DNA of 64,000 nucleotides. Origin: Apoda limacodes (lineage: Eukaryota; Arthropoda; Insecta; Lepidoptera; Limacodidae). Below, piece after piece: positions 34,976-46,560 of this stretch. Below the pieces are notes generated by a model, which worked only from the letters and a program-made list of their open reading frames with translations, was not told the DNA's origin and made no database searches. How positions within the stretch are numbered: the first letter of the stretch is position 1; the number at the start of each line of letters is the position of its first letter. Location: NCBI GenBank assembly GCA_946406115.1, contig OX291543.1, forward strand, positions 29,042,815 to 29,106,814. Reading direction: 5' to 3'. The position numbers and the translations under genes are program-made.

Positions 34976-35093
34976 ACATAACAGGTCACATGCAATGATT
35001 TTTGTTTGGTGAACTAAAATAAATTTATGATTTTTTAAGGCTTCTGTTTTAAAAAAAAACACTAGAATGTAAACTTAGGGGAGCACAAATAAT

Positions 35094-38000
35094 TTAATTC
35101 AAAGTTGGATGCACAGTTTCTTCTTTCTCAGTCTCACTAACATAGGTCTTGCCTTCAGCGTGTATGCTGTCTAGAACTGTTCCCATGGTTGCTTTCAACG
35201 CTCTATACTCTTCAAGTGCTTTGGCACACAATTCTCCTTCTGGCGAATTTCCTGGCTCAATAAAGAGCATTTCTAAGGACCGTCTCAAATGTTTTTCGGC
35301 AACCAATAACTGATCCTGTTTTTGAGAATAATAAATCAATGTTGTTTTTATGTAACAAATAAATTGCCTACTTAATGCAAGCAGGTACCCCTGACAGGAT
35401 ATGGACATGATCCTAAATAAATATTAAAAAATAGTTATTCCTGGACATCACACGCATCTCCATTTAGTCCTAATATAAACCAGATAGCTAATACGATACA
35501 AAAATTACCTACTTATATAGGCAAGTACTTTTTTCTGTAAATACATATTATACATAGAGAACACCCATTAGACTCAAGACAAACGCAAATGTTTATGACA
35601 TAAATGTTTGTCCCAAGCGAGGATTGAACCAGCGTATATAATCTGTGTCTTAGTATAATTACCTTTAGCGGCCAATACCAGTAACATATTATAATTATTG
35701 ACATTGTAAAAGGAAGCACAATGTCTAGGTCAATTTTCTTACGGGCGGATTTCTTAAGCGGAATTGCAGGCTCCCTTACCAGCCTCATGCAGACTATTTG
35801 TATTATATTGATAGTATTAGGATATCCAAACAGATTGCGATGGGCATTGCACCCATATCAGCAGGATATGGAAGATTCTAGCTGGAAACATCTATTTTCC
35901 AACCTATACCTGTTTTATGTTATGTAGTTCCTTAGCTTCTTATTATGGCATAGGTATACAGTAGTTATAAAGAGGATGTCTCCAGCTAGTATTCTGTGAT
36001 TTAATGGAGCCTCAGACACATTAGATGGGAAATGACTATCAGGACAACAGTAGTATTTTCCATATCCTGCTGATTTAGTTTGATAGGGAGGACATATATC
36101 ACTAATATTGGTAATATGTACCAATACAATATTTCTCTAAAAAATAATATTCTTAAAACTAAAAAGTATTTACCAAATAGGAAGTTCCAGTTATTTCACG
36201 AGCATCAAACAACTTTTTTGCCAGTTGTACTATTGTTGCGTGTAATTCGTAGAGTGTAATAGCTGAAAATTTATAAATTTTACAATACGCTGCATCTGCG
36301 CTGTTTTGAAAATTGGCCATCACAGTTTATCGAACTTACTAGTCAGCTAAGGTTTTTCATTCGTTCTTCCTAAATTCGGTTCCGCTTTCCAACTTTATAG
36401 ATTTTGTATGTGTAAACGCGCTAATCTCAGAAACTGCCTTATGGCCCAGCAATAGGAAATCGTGGATGGATGTTTTCGCATTTTACCCACCCACTGTGTA
36501 AACAAGATGTGTGCGAGAGCGCGCCGATCACGCACATATCGCGCCGTCAAGTCAAAATAACAAGTCTTATTTTTGACACTTATTCATCAAACATAAATCA
36601 TATGCTAGGAATCAATTTCTAGGTCCGCAGTTTTCCATTAAATTGTATACGTTAATAGTTATAGAGGATTCTAGTTTTTCATACAAAATATGGTCTTTGG
36701 AAAACCATAGACATAGATATTCGGCTTAAGATCATGTCTACAAAATTTCAGTTAATTTTATTAGTTATTACAATTAGTTAATGCTTGATTAGTTTTAACG
36801 GAAGTTAATCCATTGGGAAGTTTGAGTATTAGTACGAGCTAAATCCTCCCAAAAAGAGGACATGTTAAAATTAAAAAAGTTGATTAAGACTGAGATAAGC
36901 GAGTTAAAGTATACTTTACCAGTTCCACAAATATTTAAACCTATAGATTTACAGATAGATTGGTGTATCTAGTTTATTAGCAAATGGTAATTAATTTATA
37001 AAAACCTTTTATATATTGTTAATTCCATAATGTCCATACCTTTAGTCCTAGACATGCCAGGCGTAAGTTTTTCGAGGACCGGCAGAAACTCTTGGCAAAG
37101 TTCTATTTTGCGTTTCATCAGTTTTTTCGTGGACCGTGGTTCTGTATTAATGGCGTCCCTTAGCACTCCCGCTAGACGCTGTTTGGCGTCTAACAGCAAG
37201 TAGTGATTAGGGGCTAACACGAGCGATACATTTCTTATATATTCTTCTAATTCTTTTTCGTCTTTTGTATCTGTAAAATAAATTCAATAAATAATTTTCT
37301 TCATTAAAAAAACAGACATGTGTAAGTTTGACTGGTGAGTGTGCCAAATTCCCAGTTTATGGGTAGGTGCTGTACCGTCGGAATATATGTACTTACTATT
37401 TTATTAGCACAGGGCAAACTTTATTATCTTATTAGTTCCGCTCGCCGTTTCTACGGCAAATTCTTGATTATTAATAGCTTTTATATCAATTTGGATATAT
37501 TAAATTCCTGCAAGTACAGTTAAAATTTTCGGAATAAGAGTCTGTCTTTCTCCGTCTTGATTAGGGTGACGAGGTCTAGTCAGAGTTTCAGTCTAGCTAT
37601 TTTTATCCAAAGCAGTTCAATAATAATGCAGTGAAATAGTAACAAAAAATGACAGGGCAAATAGACAGCCTCATTCTCGCATTAAGTACTAAAACAAGCA
37701 TGGATTGTGACGCTTGTCGAATGCATAAATAGAAACTTTTCTTCATAGTTTGTTCATACTCGGCACTCATCTTTCAAAGTTTTGTGATCAAAGAAAATAC
37801 CTTACAAATGTGAAAGTAACTCTCCGTCTGTTTTTCACGGTAATAAACCTTTAAATCCATCTTGATGAAATTTTAGCAAGGAGATAGCTTACCTACATTA
37901 TATGGAAGGACATGGGAATATAAGTAGTAAAATTTCCAATTCTACGCGGGTAGCAGCTGGTATCACATAATTAAAATCTAAAACGTGTAACGTTTTATAA

Positions 38001-41000
38001 TAAGAAACCTACGTATACTTGTATCTAAGTGATCATAAACTTACTTACTTATAGCACCCAACTTGTCAGAGCAACACTGCACCTTAAATTCAATCTCAGA
38101 CTTTGGAAGCTGTTTCTTACAGCTATGACAAGTCCAATCCTCCTCGATACCCTTAGACACGAATCCAGTCTTACAATTGGGGCACATGGCAGAGCTCATG
38201 AATGTACGCAACTCCGTAACATCTAAACATCGGTTGCAAATACATTTAAAGTATTTGCCGATTAATAAATGTTGTTGCCGTAACGATGTCCCCTGAAAGT
38301 TCCTTTTTTTAATAACAAAAGCTCAAGAAAGAAAATTTTCTCTACAATTTGGTATTTAGACTTACCCTTAAAGGATCCGTATAATTGTAATAAATGGGAT
38401 CGCCTTTCATAATATCAATGCTGGCATGGCAAACGAGCAAGTTGCTGTCATTTATCGATATATGTGTGTTTGGCACGCAATTGTGCGCTAGAAGAGCTGC
38501 CTTTAGATATACGCCTCGCAGGGTCTCTGAGCACCCAATGGCGGGTATGGGCGGACCGCGTACCTCGAAACTATTTACGTCGATTGCTCCGCATATCTTC
38601 TGAACTAGGTCTGCGTCTTGGATATCTTCGAGAAGACCAAGAGATTTAATAAACTGTAAAGTTTTTCACTTCATCAGTGTTGTGTTAGGATAGATACCGT
38701 CAAACAGTATTCGGAATATAATTACACAAGTTAGGCTTATATATCGCTTTTATTTGACTTGGATTGGGTGGCATCAACAGTTGCAAAATGTGTAACTTTA
38801 CTCAGTTGAATTATGACATCATCTGCACTGTTTGTTTTTTTATACCACTAAGGTAGAAAACAAGCTTACGATCCGCCGGATAGAAAGCGGTCACCGTAGC
38901 CTATGGACACTTGCAACACCAGGGGCATCACTTCCGCATTGTCGACCCTTCAGAAATCTAATAACAACTTTCTTGAAGAACCCCATACTGTAGTCCTTAG
39001 AGAAAACCTTGGCAGGAAGCTTATTCCACAACCCAAGCGTTCGCGGGAGGAAGTTTCTCTGAAACCGAAATGTACGCGACCTTTTCGGTTCTAAAGTGTA
39101 AGAATAAATTCCCTGCCGATAGCAAGCGGTGCGATGGTAGAAATTAGCCGTGCAGCATTTCGAACAATTCCTCAGAACACAACCCATTGTACAAGCGGTA
39201 GAACACACACATGGAGGCAAAGTCTCTACTCTGACTTAAGGGCTCGATACGGCAAGTGAGTTTGGAATCGTCGACAATTCTCACTCGTTGGACCGAGTCA
39301 AAAAAGCTGATATCCGGATGCACCCGCTGAGAGATGGCAGCAGTACTCCATATAGGGCAGGACCTGCGACTTGTAAAGCAGCAACCTTTGCCCCGACGTG
39401 AAGTACTGCTTCGCTCTGTTGAGTATATTAAGTTTTTTGGACGCCAGCTTCACCTTGTCTTGCAGATGATCTCGGAACTAAACATCGCTGTCATCACCAA
39501 GGATCCCAATGCTCTTGGAGATGGAGAGGGTAGTTAGTGTTCTGGAATTGTGGGACCACAATTAATGGGGTTTTATTAGCGGTGAATGCACAGACTTTTA
39601 TCTTTGAAGGGTTTAATCGGACTAAATTTTCCCATCCCCAGTCAGAGACCTTGGACAGAGTGATTTCGACTTGAGAATTTGAGACACGAGTTCTTCACGT
39701 TTTTCCTCCACAACGGAACGAGGGATGCTTGCACGACCCGTGTAAAAAGCGTCTCCAGTACTGTCATCTGCATAGCAATGTAAGTTGTTGCTGTCCAACA
39801 TGTCATTGTTATGCAGTAGAAACAGCGTAGGAGACAGCACAGAGCCTAGCAGGACACCAGCATTAATGTCCATGCTATCAGAGCAACTACCGTCAACTAC
39901 GGCTCGTATGCGTCTGCCGGACAAAAAGCTAGCCACCCATTTGCACAAACCTTCGGGCAAACCGTAAGATGGCAACTTCGATAGAAGACCCAGGTGCCAG
40001 ACCCGATCGAACGCCTTCGCTATGTCCAGGCTACATGCCAATGCCTGCTCCTGACTCTCAATGGCCAGTGCCCATCGGTGTGTGAGATACACTAGAAGGT
40101 CGAGCGACCTTGGCGAAAGTCATATTGACGGTCGCTGTCCATTTCGTGTTTTTCTAGGTATCTTAGAAGTTGTGTGTTGATCATACGCTCCATCACCTGG
40201 GAGAGGAGAGAGGTACTAGCGATAGCGACAATTCGATGGATCTGATCTATCGCCCTTTTTGGGCACCGGATGCACATTCGCAGTCTTCTATGAAGACGGA
40301 AATTGCCTAGTATGGTTGGAAAGCGCGAAGAGGTGCGTGAGTACAGGACATAAGTCAGAAGCACACTATTTAAACACCACTGCTGGTATACCGTCTGGCC
40401 CACTCGACTTATGAACGTCTAGAGAAAACAACGCCCGCCGACCTCCCGTTGCGTTATGGAGATTTCCAAGGTCTTACCGCACCTAAGTATAGTAGGTGGT
40501 GCAGCACTTTCGTCGTTCATATTCGAGATGGAGGCAATATCATGATATGAATGGACTTTGGTTATAATTTTGCCGTTCGGAGCGCCTAGAATGGCCGCTT
40601 CCCAACATTACCTTTGAGTGCACCCCATGACTACCATGGATTGTCAGGAATATATTTAAATTCCTAGCCCGTTTTTTTTTTACTGATTTGTTTTTGATGA
40701 TTGTAGAATACTACTTCTCGCCCTCTCTATGGAAGACCTACAAATACTTTTAGTCCATCTAAATCATGTTGTCAAAGAGTATATGAGCTCTTGAGGAAAA
40801 AAAATACTTGTGCTAATGTTTCGATCGTAGATTGTAAAATGTTTAATTCGTAGATTGTAATGAGGTCAGTAAAACCATCAGATATTATATTTCCTTGTGT
40901 ATACAAGTAAAAATCCCAAGAGTTTTGCACATCGTTAATAACACATAGTTGTGTCCACAATATCCATCTTAAAGAAAATCCAAAATTAACCTGTACGGTG

Positions 41001-44000
41001 TTATTGTAAAATTCCCAGACGCTTGTATTTCTCCGTTCTTCCAAATGTGTTTCGAGCTTCATGAACTCCTCCCAAGCCCGAGGGTCTACGGCCCTCTTCA
41101 GAATCGCACGGAGTACTATAAGAGAACCTACGTTCTGCACCATTGTCATTGGACTTAAACCCTTGGTTAGCTTAAGGTTCCTGAAGAATTCGCATTCTAA
41201 TTTGTTATGCCATTCTGCAAATGATAGAATCATATTATTTATATGTGTATGTAGGTATGTAAGTATTTAATAGGTATTTTGTTTTGAACAAACGGAGTGC
41301 GCGCAATCTTGTATGGGTTACAATGAGAATGTGTATACGTGCCAATGACGGACCGCCGAATATTTGTATATGAAATGTTTTGCCGGTCGATGTCAAAACG
41401 TAAACACGGGCTCTCACGCATATACTATTGAGTAATAAGCGTAAGCACGAATCCTACTAATATTATCAATGTGAAAGTTTGTATGTCTGGATGGATGTTT
41501 GTTACTCAATCATGTTTTAACCACTGGATGCATCGGGATGAAATTTGGCATACATATAGGTTAGGTCCTGGAATAGCATATAGGCTACTTTTTATCTAGA
41601 AAAATTCAAAAGTTCCCGCGGGAATAACTATAACAGGGTTTAAAGAACAATAGATGTAGTTATAGCAAACATCATAAGTAGGTATAATTAAGGAGGTAAT
41701 TAAGGAGTTCCACGCCGATAACCGAATTCAGGGCGGGCGGAGCCGCTGGCAAAGTCTAGTAACGTTACAAAGGTACCTCACCACCACCAAAAGTAAGTCA
41801 CAGCGCTATTTATTACTTTCAAGCTATCCACGAACATCATACTATCTCATTCAACTAAAGGATTGCTTTGCTTATTTCGTTCTGATCTATACGAGTGCAA
41901 GAGGAAAAAACATATTTATTCGTCGTCGTTTTAGCTAGAAGACGTCCACTGCTGAACCAAGGCCCATATGCGTGGACAACGACCCGTTCTAAGTGGCCCG
42001 CGCTCTTTGGCTCTCTGCGGCTCTAACCAGGTCGTCTGTCCACCAGGTAAGAGGCCGTCCCGCGCTGCATCTTACAGTACGTGGTCGCCACTCAAGAATC
42101 TTTTTTTTTTTTTTTTTTTTTTATACCACTAAGGTGGCAAACAAGCTTACGGCCCGCCTGATGGTAAGCGGTCACCGTAGCCTATGGACGCTTGCAACAC
42201 CAGGGGTATCACTTGCGCGTTGCCGACCCTTCAGAAATCTAATAACTTCTTTCTTGAAGAACTCCATACTGTAGTCCTTGCAGAAAACCTTGGCAGGGAG
42301 CTCATTCCACAACTTAAGCGTGGGTGGGTGGGCTTCCACATGGGTAATCGGTTCGACGAGCGATGTAGCCTGCTCATTGCCAATTCAGCTTTCTAACTGT
42401 TTAATGCATCCTCGTTTTGGTTTTAATACCAAAAAGAATCATTTTAATTTATTCTATTTCTTTCTATTAAAGATACCAGTAGTTAGATCCCACGTTTTTG
42501 CACTATAAATCCTCACTGGCAACATATGGATTGTAGACTTTTATCTTTAGGCACTGAGGTATTTTAAACGAAAAGCTGTTGCGCAGTTTCCCGTAAGCTG
42601 GATTCTTCGACATATTTATGACAACGAAACGAATAGATTTATTGCCTAGAAATATCTTAGACTTCAAGTGTATCAACAAATATGTAAGTTCTATCGAATC
42701 TCAAGCCGGAATATACTTACTGGTCAAAGCTTCCGGACAACCTTCTCCGGGACACACGGGCGCCACAGCGCAGTTCTTGCAGACAAGAAACTTGTTGATT
42801 AGAGGCAGATAGCAGTTGAAGCACAGCAACGACGTATCTCCATGGGGGCCGAGCACGAACGGCGGGTCAGATAGGACGGACTCGCCAGCCTTCAGGTCTT
42901 TAGCCGCAACTAAATACCTGTGAGAAGTACAATAAGCTACTGGCGCAGTAGAATTAGAAACATACTACAATAATAAGTGAATGTCGACAACATTGTAGGA
43001 CGGTCTTTTCTTTAAAGCTGCAAGGTATGGTAATGTCACACCTTAGACATTTTATACAAAAATCGCGTTATTCGTGACGTCTAACATTACACTACAAAAA
43101 AAAAATCAGGGCAGGGCTCAAGTGCTCCGTCGTATGCTCCTTATGCAAAGGGCGTAATTGCATCAACTTCACCCCTATCATACTGGACGAGGACGAGAAT
43201 ATGGGCGACCCAACACCATATGACGACCCTCCCCATCTCCCACTAATAATTCAACTGGGTGAGACTCGGCCTGATGTCCGGCCCATTCAAAAGGTGAAAA
43301 TCTAAACTATGTTTGTGCTTGACCGTATAAGTCTTTTACAGTTTACATTTATGTTTACGTTTATTTGTTAAGTATATGTTTATTTTAAACCATTTTACAT
43401 TCACATGTTTTTTAGAGTTCCGTATCCCAAAAGGAAAAAAAAAATTGGCAAGAAGCAAGATTACATTTCAAATATAGGAAAAAATTTAAAAACTGACAAA
43501 AAAGGAATAAACCTTTAAGACTTGAATAATGATGGAAAAACTATCTACATAAAATAACGTACGGAACCCTCGGTGTGCAAGTCAGACTAGCATTTGGCCA
43601 GATTTTTAAAGAAAGACATATATACCGATATTTCACTATTTAGCTTACCTATTAAGAATGTGAATTTTGCAAAATCCTCTTTTAGTGGAGCCCTGCGTCA
43701 AGTCTTTATCAGCCTCATACGTCCCCACTTTTGGGGCCCGGCCTTCTCTTACCGAGGGCGATTTAAGCCATAGGCCACCCGCGGGCACAGTGCGGATTGT
43801 GGACTTAACATACATCTTTTTTTTTGACGTACGCGGGTTTCCTCACGATGTTTTACTTCACCAAATAGCCAGTGGTATGAATAATTAATGTAATTGAATT
43901 TTTTTTTAAAAAAAGACTTACGGTCCACGCCGTTTAATTTTTGAGTAAACTAAGAGGCACCAATAAAGGCACCACTTTGACATTTGATTAAAGCTATTTC

Positions 44001-44568
44001 AATTCTCTAACTTTGTTGCAAAAATTTCCTATCTTTCACTGTCAAAGCAAAGATCGCAATCAATGGACCTAGAGTGCTCGGGTTTTTTAGTAAAATAAAG
44101 TTTGCTTTACAAGAGTAACGAACAAAGATACCTGAATAACACCTCCACAAGTATTTAAAAAAAAATGAAACAAGTAAGAACATTTTGCAGGTTGTCGACC
44201 ACTATGAGAGTAGCGCAGGTTGTTTAGGTTTGCAAACTTGGGTACAAACTACTTTCAGGTGACCTGACAACTTATAAAAAAATCGTAATTGCATGCGCGT
44301 TTGCGATGTTTTCCTTTTTTGTATATTGACTGGGCTAACATGGGGAAACAAAATATCGAAACTGAAGCGGTTATTTTTCAGCAAGGCTTATTATAAAATG
44401 GATCTCAGGTAGGACTGTACACTCACACTGTAAACTCGTAAACAATCTTGTGCTTAAAACCTAAATATATCAAAATATTACTTTTGAATTGCAAAGATGT
44501 GAAACCATACAATAAAGCACCAACCTGCCAAGTTTCTCACACGTCTGCACCTCATATCGTGCACTCAT
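35094..44568 (-). CDS. SmydA-8: SET and MYND domain protein, SmydA-8 / msta-like, complete (8 exons, 512 aa)
   Basis: Exons 44568-44525, 42917-42721, 41214-40991, 38653-38366, 38292-38049, 37270-37040, 36262-36174 and 35315-35094 join in one frame (1539 nt with stop). The start gives MSARYEVQTCEKLGRYLVAA. A MYND zinc finger has C47, C50, C61, C64, C70, C75, H83 and C88. The SET core follows, with DVNSFEV (about 180-186), LLAHNCVPNTHIS (209-221) and YYNYTDPLRGTSLRQQHL (about 243-260), then the post-SET zinc cluster (FKCICNRC at about 266-273, CPNC). The C-terminal helical part contains KIELCQEFLPVLEKLTPG and YELHATIVQLAKKLFDA. This order is that of arthropod SmydA proteins (Drosophila SmydA-8/msta), putative methyltransferases of unclear substrate. 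The usual SMYD N-H-S-C box reads A-H-N-C, so cofactor binding may be changed. Introns hold CR1, SINE and Helitron-like insertions. Confidence 0.9.
35525..35700 (-). mobile_element. tRNA-derived SINE, minus orientation, in the last SmydA-8 intron
   Basis: Complement of the family at 49.4 kb: gagaacacccattagactca, gacaaacgcaaatgtttatg, acataaatgtttgtcc and the B-box remnant gcgaggattgaaccagcg (complement of the gggttcgattccc type). It lies in an intron (35315-36174). Confidence 0.6.
37810..37960 (+). repeat. Short Helitron-like or related repeat fragment
   Basis: tctccgtctgtttttcacgg, atcttgatgaaattttagc and ctacgcgggtagcagctgg have the wording of lepidopteran repeats seen elsewhere (aaatttggca ... 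ggaataactat). Only a fragment; class uncertain. In a SmydA-8 intron. Confidence 0.35.
38838..40445 (-). mobile_element. CR1-like LINE copy, 1.6 kb, in SmydA-8 intron
   Basis: The longest CR1-like copy here. From 40403 down: a conserved pre-RT block, LLSQVMERMINTQLLRYLEK, YLTHRWALAIE, ACSLDIAKAFDRVWH (first catalytic Asp), SVLSPTLFLLHNNDML, HCYADDSTGDAF (YADD intact), then the C-terminal SRTFRFQRNFLPRTLGLWNK and GFFKKVVIRFLKGRQCG blocks, with the 3' UTR starting at 38843 (ccactaaggtagaaaacaag). The open piece 39622-40092 is the best RT segment. Frameshifts between blocks and the missing 5' end make it inactive. It lies in the same orientation as the host gene. Confidence 0.9.
41452..41759 (+). 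mobile_element. Non-autonomous Helitron-like element
   Basis: Begins TCctactaatattatcaatg after aa and ends gcggagccgctggcaaagtCTAG before T, matching the Helitron rule of 5' TC and 3' CTRR with insertion between A and T. A short GC-rich stem-loop (gcggagccgc) precedes the end. About 308 bp, no coding capacity. Related units lie at 26.5-27.2, 53.3-53.7 and 61.7-62.1 kb. It lies in a SmydA-8 intron. Confidence 0.55.
41925..42100 (-). mobile_element. LINE 3'-end fragment (RTE-like wording)
   Basis: The words gaagacgtccactgctgaac, caaggccc and ctctgcggctctaaccaggt resemble the coding/3' end of a LINE family widespread in moths, here on the minus strand. Short and degraded, so clade assignment is tentative. 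The CR1 copy with its A-tail starts directly after it. Confidence 0.45.
42103..42330 (-). mobile_element. CR1-like LINE 3' end with poly(A) tail
   Basis: A run of T at 42102-42122 (poly(A) on the minus strand) is followed by taccactaaggtggcaaaca, tggtaagcggtcaccgtagc and gggagctcattccacaactt. 5'-truncated after about 200 bp. The intact A-tail marks it as a younger insertion. Confidence 0.85.
43108..43305 (+). pseudogene. Unidentified cysteine-rich ORF fragment inside SmydA-8 intron 1
   Basis: An open frame of 66 codons without an early ATG: RAGLKCSVVCSLCKGRNC then ILDEDENMGDPTPYDDPP, LIIQLGETRPDVRPIQ and a TAA at 43303. The Cys spacing (C-x3-C-x2-C-x4-C) followed by an acidic stretch looks like real former coding sequence, antisense to the host gene. 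It is followed by AT-rich sequence and a repeat. Plausibly the C-terminal end of a DNA-transposon protein or a retrocopy; I do not recognise it. Confidence 0.35.
43425..43605. repeat. CGGAACCCT-family interspersed repeat
   Basis: Opens gttccgtatcccaaaagg and closes cgtacggaaccctcgg, agtcagactagcatttggcc. Same ends as at 1085-1890 and 49.2-49.95 kb, but the body is shortened. Confidence 0.55.
43630..43885. repeat. Interspersed repeat with gcgggtttcctcacgatgtt end
   Basis: Contains cgtccccacttttggggc, cttctcttaccgagggcg and gggtttcctcacgatgtttt followed by cttcaccaaatagccagtgg. I recall this 3' wording from dispersed moth retroelements. No coding potential. Confidence 0.4.
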
Positions 44569-45545
44569 ATTGCAGCGTTCCACTGAACTATTAAATATAC
44601 GGATTAGTAGAAAAACGTTGGTCTACGTGTTACTGCATTTGTGCGACGGAAATGTAGAGCATACTGGTTCATTTTTAGCATCCACGTGGTATATTTATAA
44701 CCTGCGATTACCAGTCAATCGTAATTCAAATGGAAATCGTTTTCAAGACCATTACCACTGCCGCGCGGGTAGGTATTAAATAGTACACAATACGTACGCG
44801 CGCGGCAGTGGTGTTGGACTTGAAACCAATTACCATTAAAGTTCAAGACAATCGAAGTGGTGTAGAATCGTTGCCTCCAACATTACGAACGACACAATTG
44901 ACAGTGAAATTGATTTATATTATAAGCCACCAGACACCCATTGCTGGTCACAAGCCTCCTTCACAGATTACTAAAATAAAATTATATGAACTGCTTGAAT
45001 TCAACGACTTTCAGTCAGACCACCTCCTTGGTGGCCGTCCTACATGTGCATACACATTTCTCTATATAACCTCACTCGCTAGGAGGTTAATTATCTGTCT
45101 CAATTTCGAATCAGTCCGTTTAATAGTCCAGTTTTCTTGATGATGATGAGATGATTTTAGACAATTTGAAACCTACTTTATTTATTTTTGTACATGCTCT
45201 TAGACATATTGGAATTTTCGTAATTAACAATAATTAATGCTAACATAGTTAACAAATGCGAAGTATAAGTATAAGGTTATTATAAAGCTTAAAGCTGGAC
45301 GCGAACTCCGCAGCGGAAAACTGAATTTTATTTTATATCATGATTTATTTTTTTATACCACTAAGGTGGTAAACAAGCACACGGTTATATTTTTGTGTAT
45401 AAAATATATTTACACAGCACATTGCTTACGTATTTTTTTAGATTATTAAAGAGACGTACCTATTAAGCTTAGGAATAAAGCAGCTACGGTAATGAACCTT
45501 ATAAGACAAAAAGTTCAATATTATGTATAGTGTATTAGGTATTTA
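44569..45545. promoter_or_regulatory. Upstream flank of SmydA-8 with repeat scraps
   Basis: The start codon of SmydA-8 is at 44568, so its promoter and 5' UTR should begin here; no core promoter element is certain. A GC-rich imperfect palindrome lies at 44750-44815 (accactgccgcgcg ... cgcgcggcagtggt). 44920-45060 has retroelement-like wording (cccattgctggtcacaagcc), and 45350-45380 is a short CR1 3' scrap (taccactaaggtgg). Confidence 0.35.
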
Positions 45546-45549
45546 ACAT

Positions 45550-46318
45550 ATTAATATTTCCGATGGTTGTATGTAAACAAATATATAAAAATATGAATTA
45601 ATTTAATTTTTAAATGGTATTGTTGTCTCCGTGGCTCAGTGGCTAGTGACCCGACTGCTGAATCGGGGAGTGGGTTTTATTTTCTATATATAATTATATA
45701 TATATACTATATACATATTATACATATAACGACCGCCATTTGTTTTTCTCTATTTGTAAATATGTTTTTTGTAAAATTATTATGTTGATGCAATATTTAC
45801 GATGGTTGTATGTAAAAAAAATATAAAAATATGAATTAATTTAATTTTTAAATGTAATTGTTGTCTCCATGGCTCAGTGGCTAATGACCCGACTGCTGAA
45901 TCGGGGAATAGGTTTTATTTTCTATATATAATTATATATATACTATATACATATTATACATATAAAGACCGCCATTTGTTTTTCTCTATTTGTTAATATG
46001 TTTTTTGTAAAATTATTATGTTGATGCAATATTTCCGATGGTTGTATGTAAGAAAAATATAAAAATATGAATTAATTTAATTTTTAAATGTAATTGTTGT
46101 CTCCGTGGCTCAGTGGCTAATGACCCGATTGCCGAATTCAGCAATCGGACTGAGCCACGGAGACAACAATTACATTTAAAAATTAAATCAATTCATATTT
46201 TTATATTTTTTCTATATATAATTATATATATATACTATAAACATATAAAGACCGCCATTTGTTTTTTTTCTATTTGTAAATATGTTTTTTGTAAAATTAT
46301 TATGTTGATGCAATAAAG
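45550..46318. repeat. 237-bp tandem repeat, about three units, tRNA-like head, last unit folds back
   Basis: The head tgttgtctcc(g/a)tggctcagt occurs at 45621, 45859 and 46095, giving periods of 238 and 236 bp. Each unit runs head, ttttctatatataattatat, gaccgccatttgtttttctc, atgttgatgcaatattt and atgaattaatttaatttt. The head (gtggctcagtggctagtgac, then a degenerate ggttttattttc in B-box position) looks tRNA-derived, so this is probably a tandemised SINE. In the third unit the head is followed at once by its own inverted copy (arms about 46055-46127 and 46139-46205), forming a long hairpin. Confidence 0.8.
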
Positions 46319-46334
46319 TATATTATTATAATTA

Positions 46335-46560
46335 TAATACATACATAAATAATATGTATTCTACATAGAAAACACCCAGTCTCAAGACAAACACATATGT
46401 AATTACTATAGTATGTTTCAAATCCAGGCAGAAAAACGGACAATGACTCGGATTATTATGTTCAGGATAAAGCGCGTACGGTTTAGAACTGTACCATAAA
46501 AGGTTTGTATTCCCTGTAGTAGGCATTAGAGTCATTGTTCTTTCTTCTACCTGAATTTGA
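46335..46560 (-). mobile_element. tRNA-derived SINE, minus orientation, degraded
   Basis: Shares gaaaacacccagtctcaaga and caaacacatatgtaattact with the complement of the SINE at 49.4 kb; the tRNA head is mutated (gtttcaaatccaggc). Confidence 0.45.

Noticed and set aside
39334..39537. Plus-strand ORFs over CR1-like copies (also 9235-9537, 21083-21286, 48686-48958)
   Set aside because: Antisense to the C-terminal part of the LINE; recurrent only because the element is repeated.
44570..45140. Plus-strand ORFs just upstream of the SmydA-8 start (44570-44779, 44808-45140)
   Set aside because: No conserved motif; they overlap repeat scraps and the promoter side. A divergent gene is not supported.
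45620..45665. Possible tRNA genes (gtggctcagtggc... and the head at 49403)
   Set aside because: No cloverleaf closes, the B boxes are followed by long unrelated bodies, and the units are repeated; these are SINE heads.
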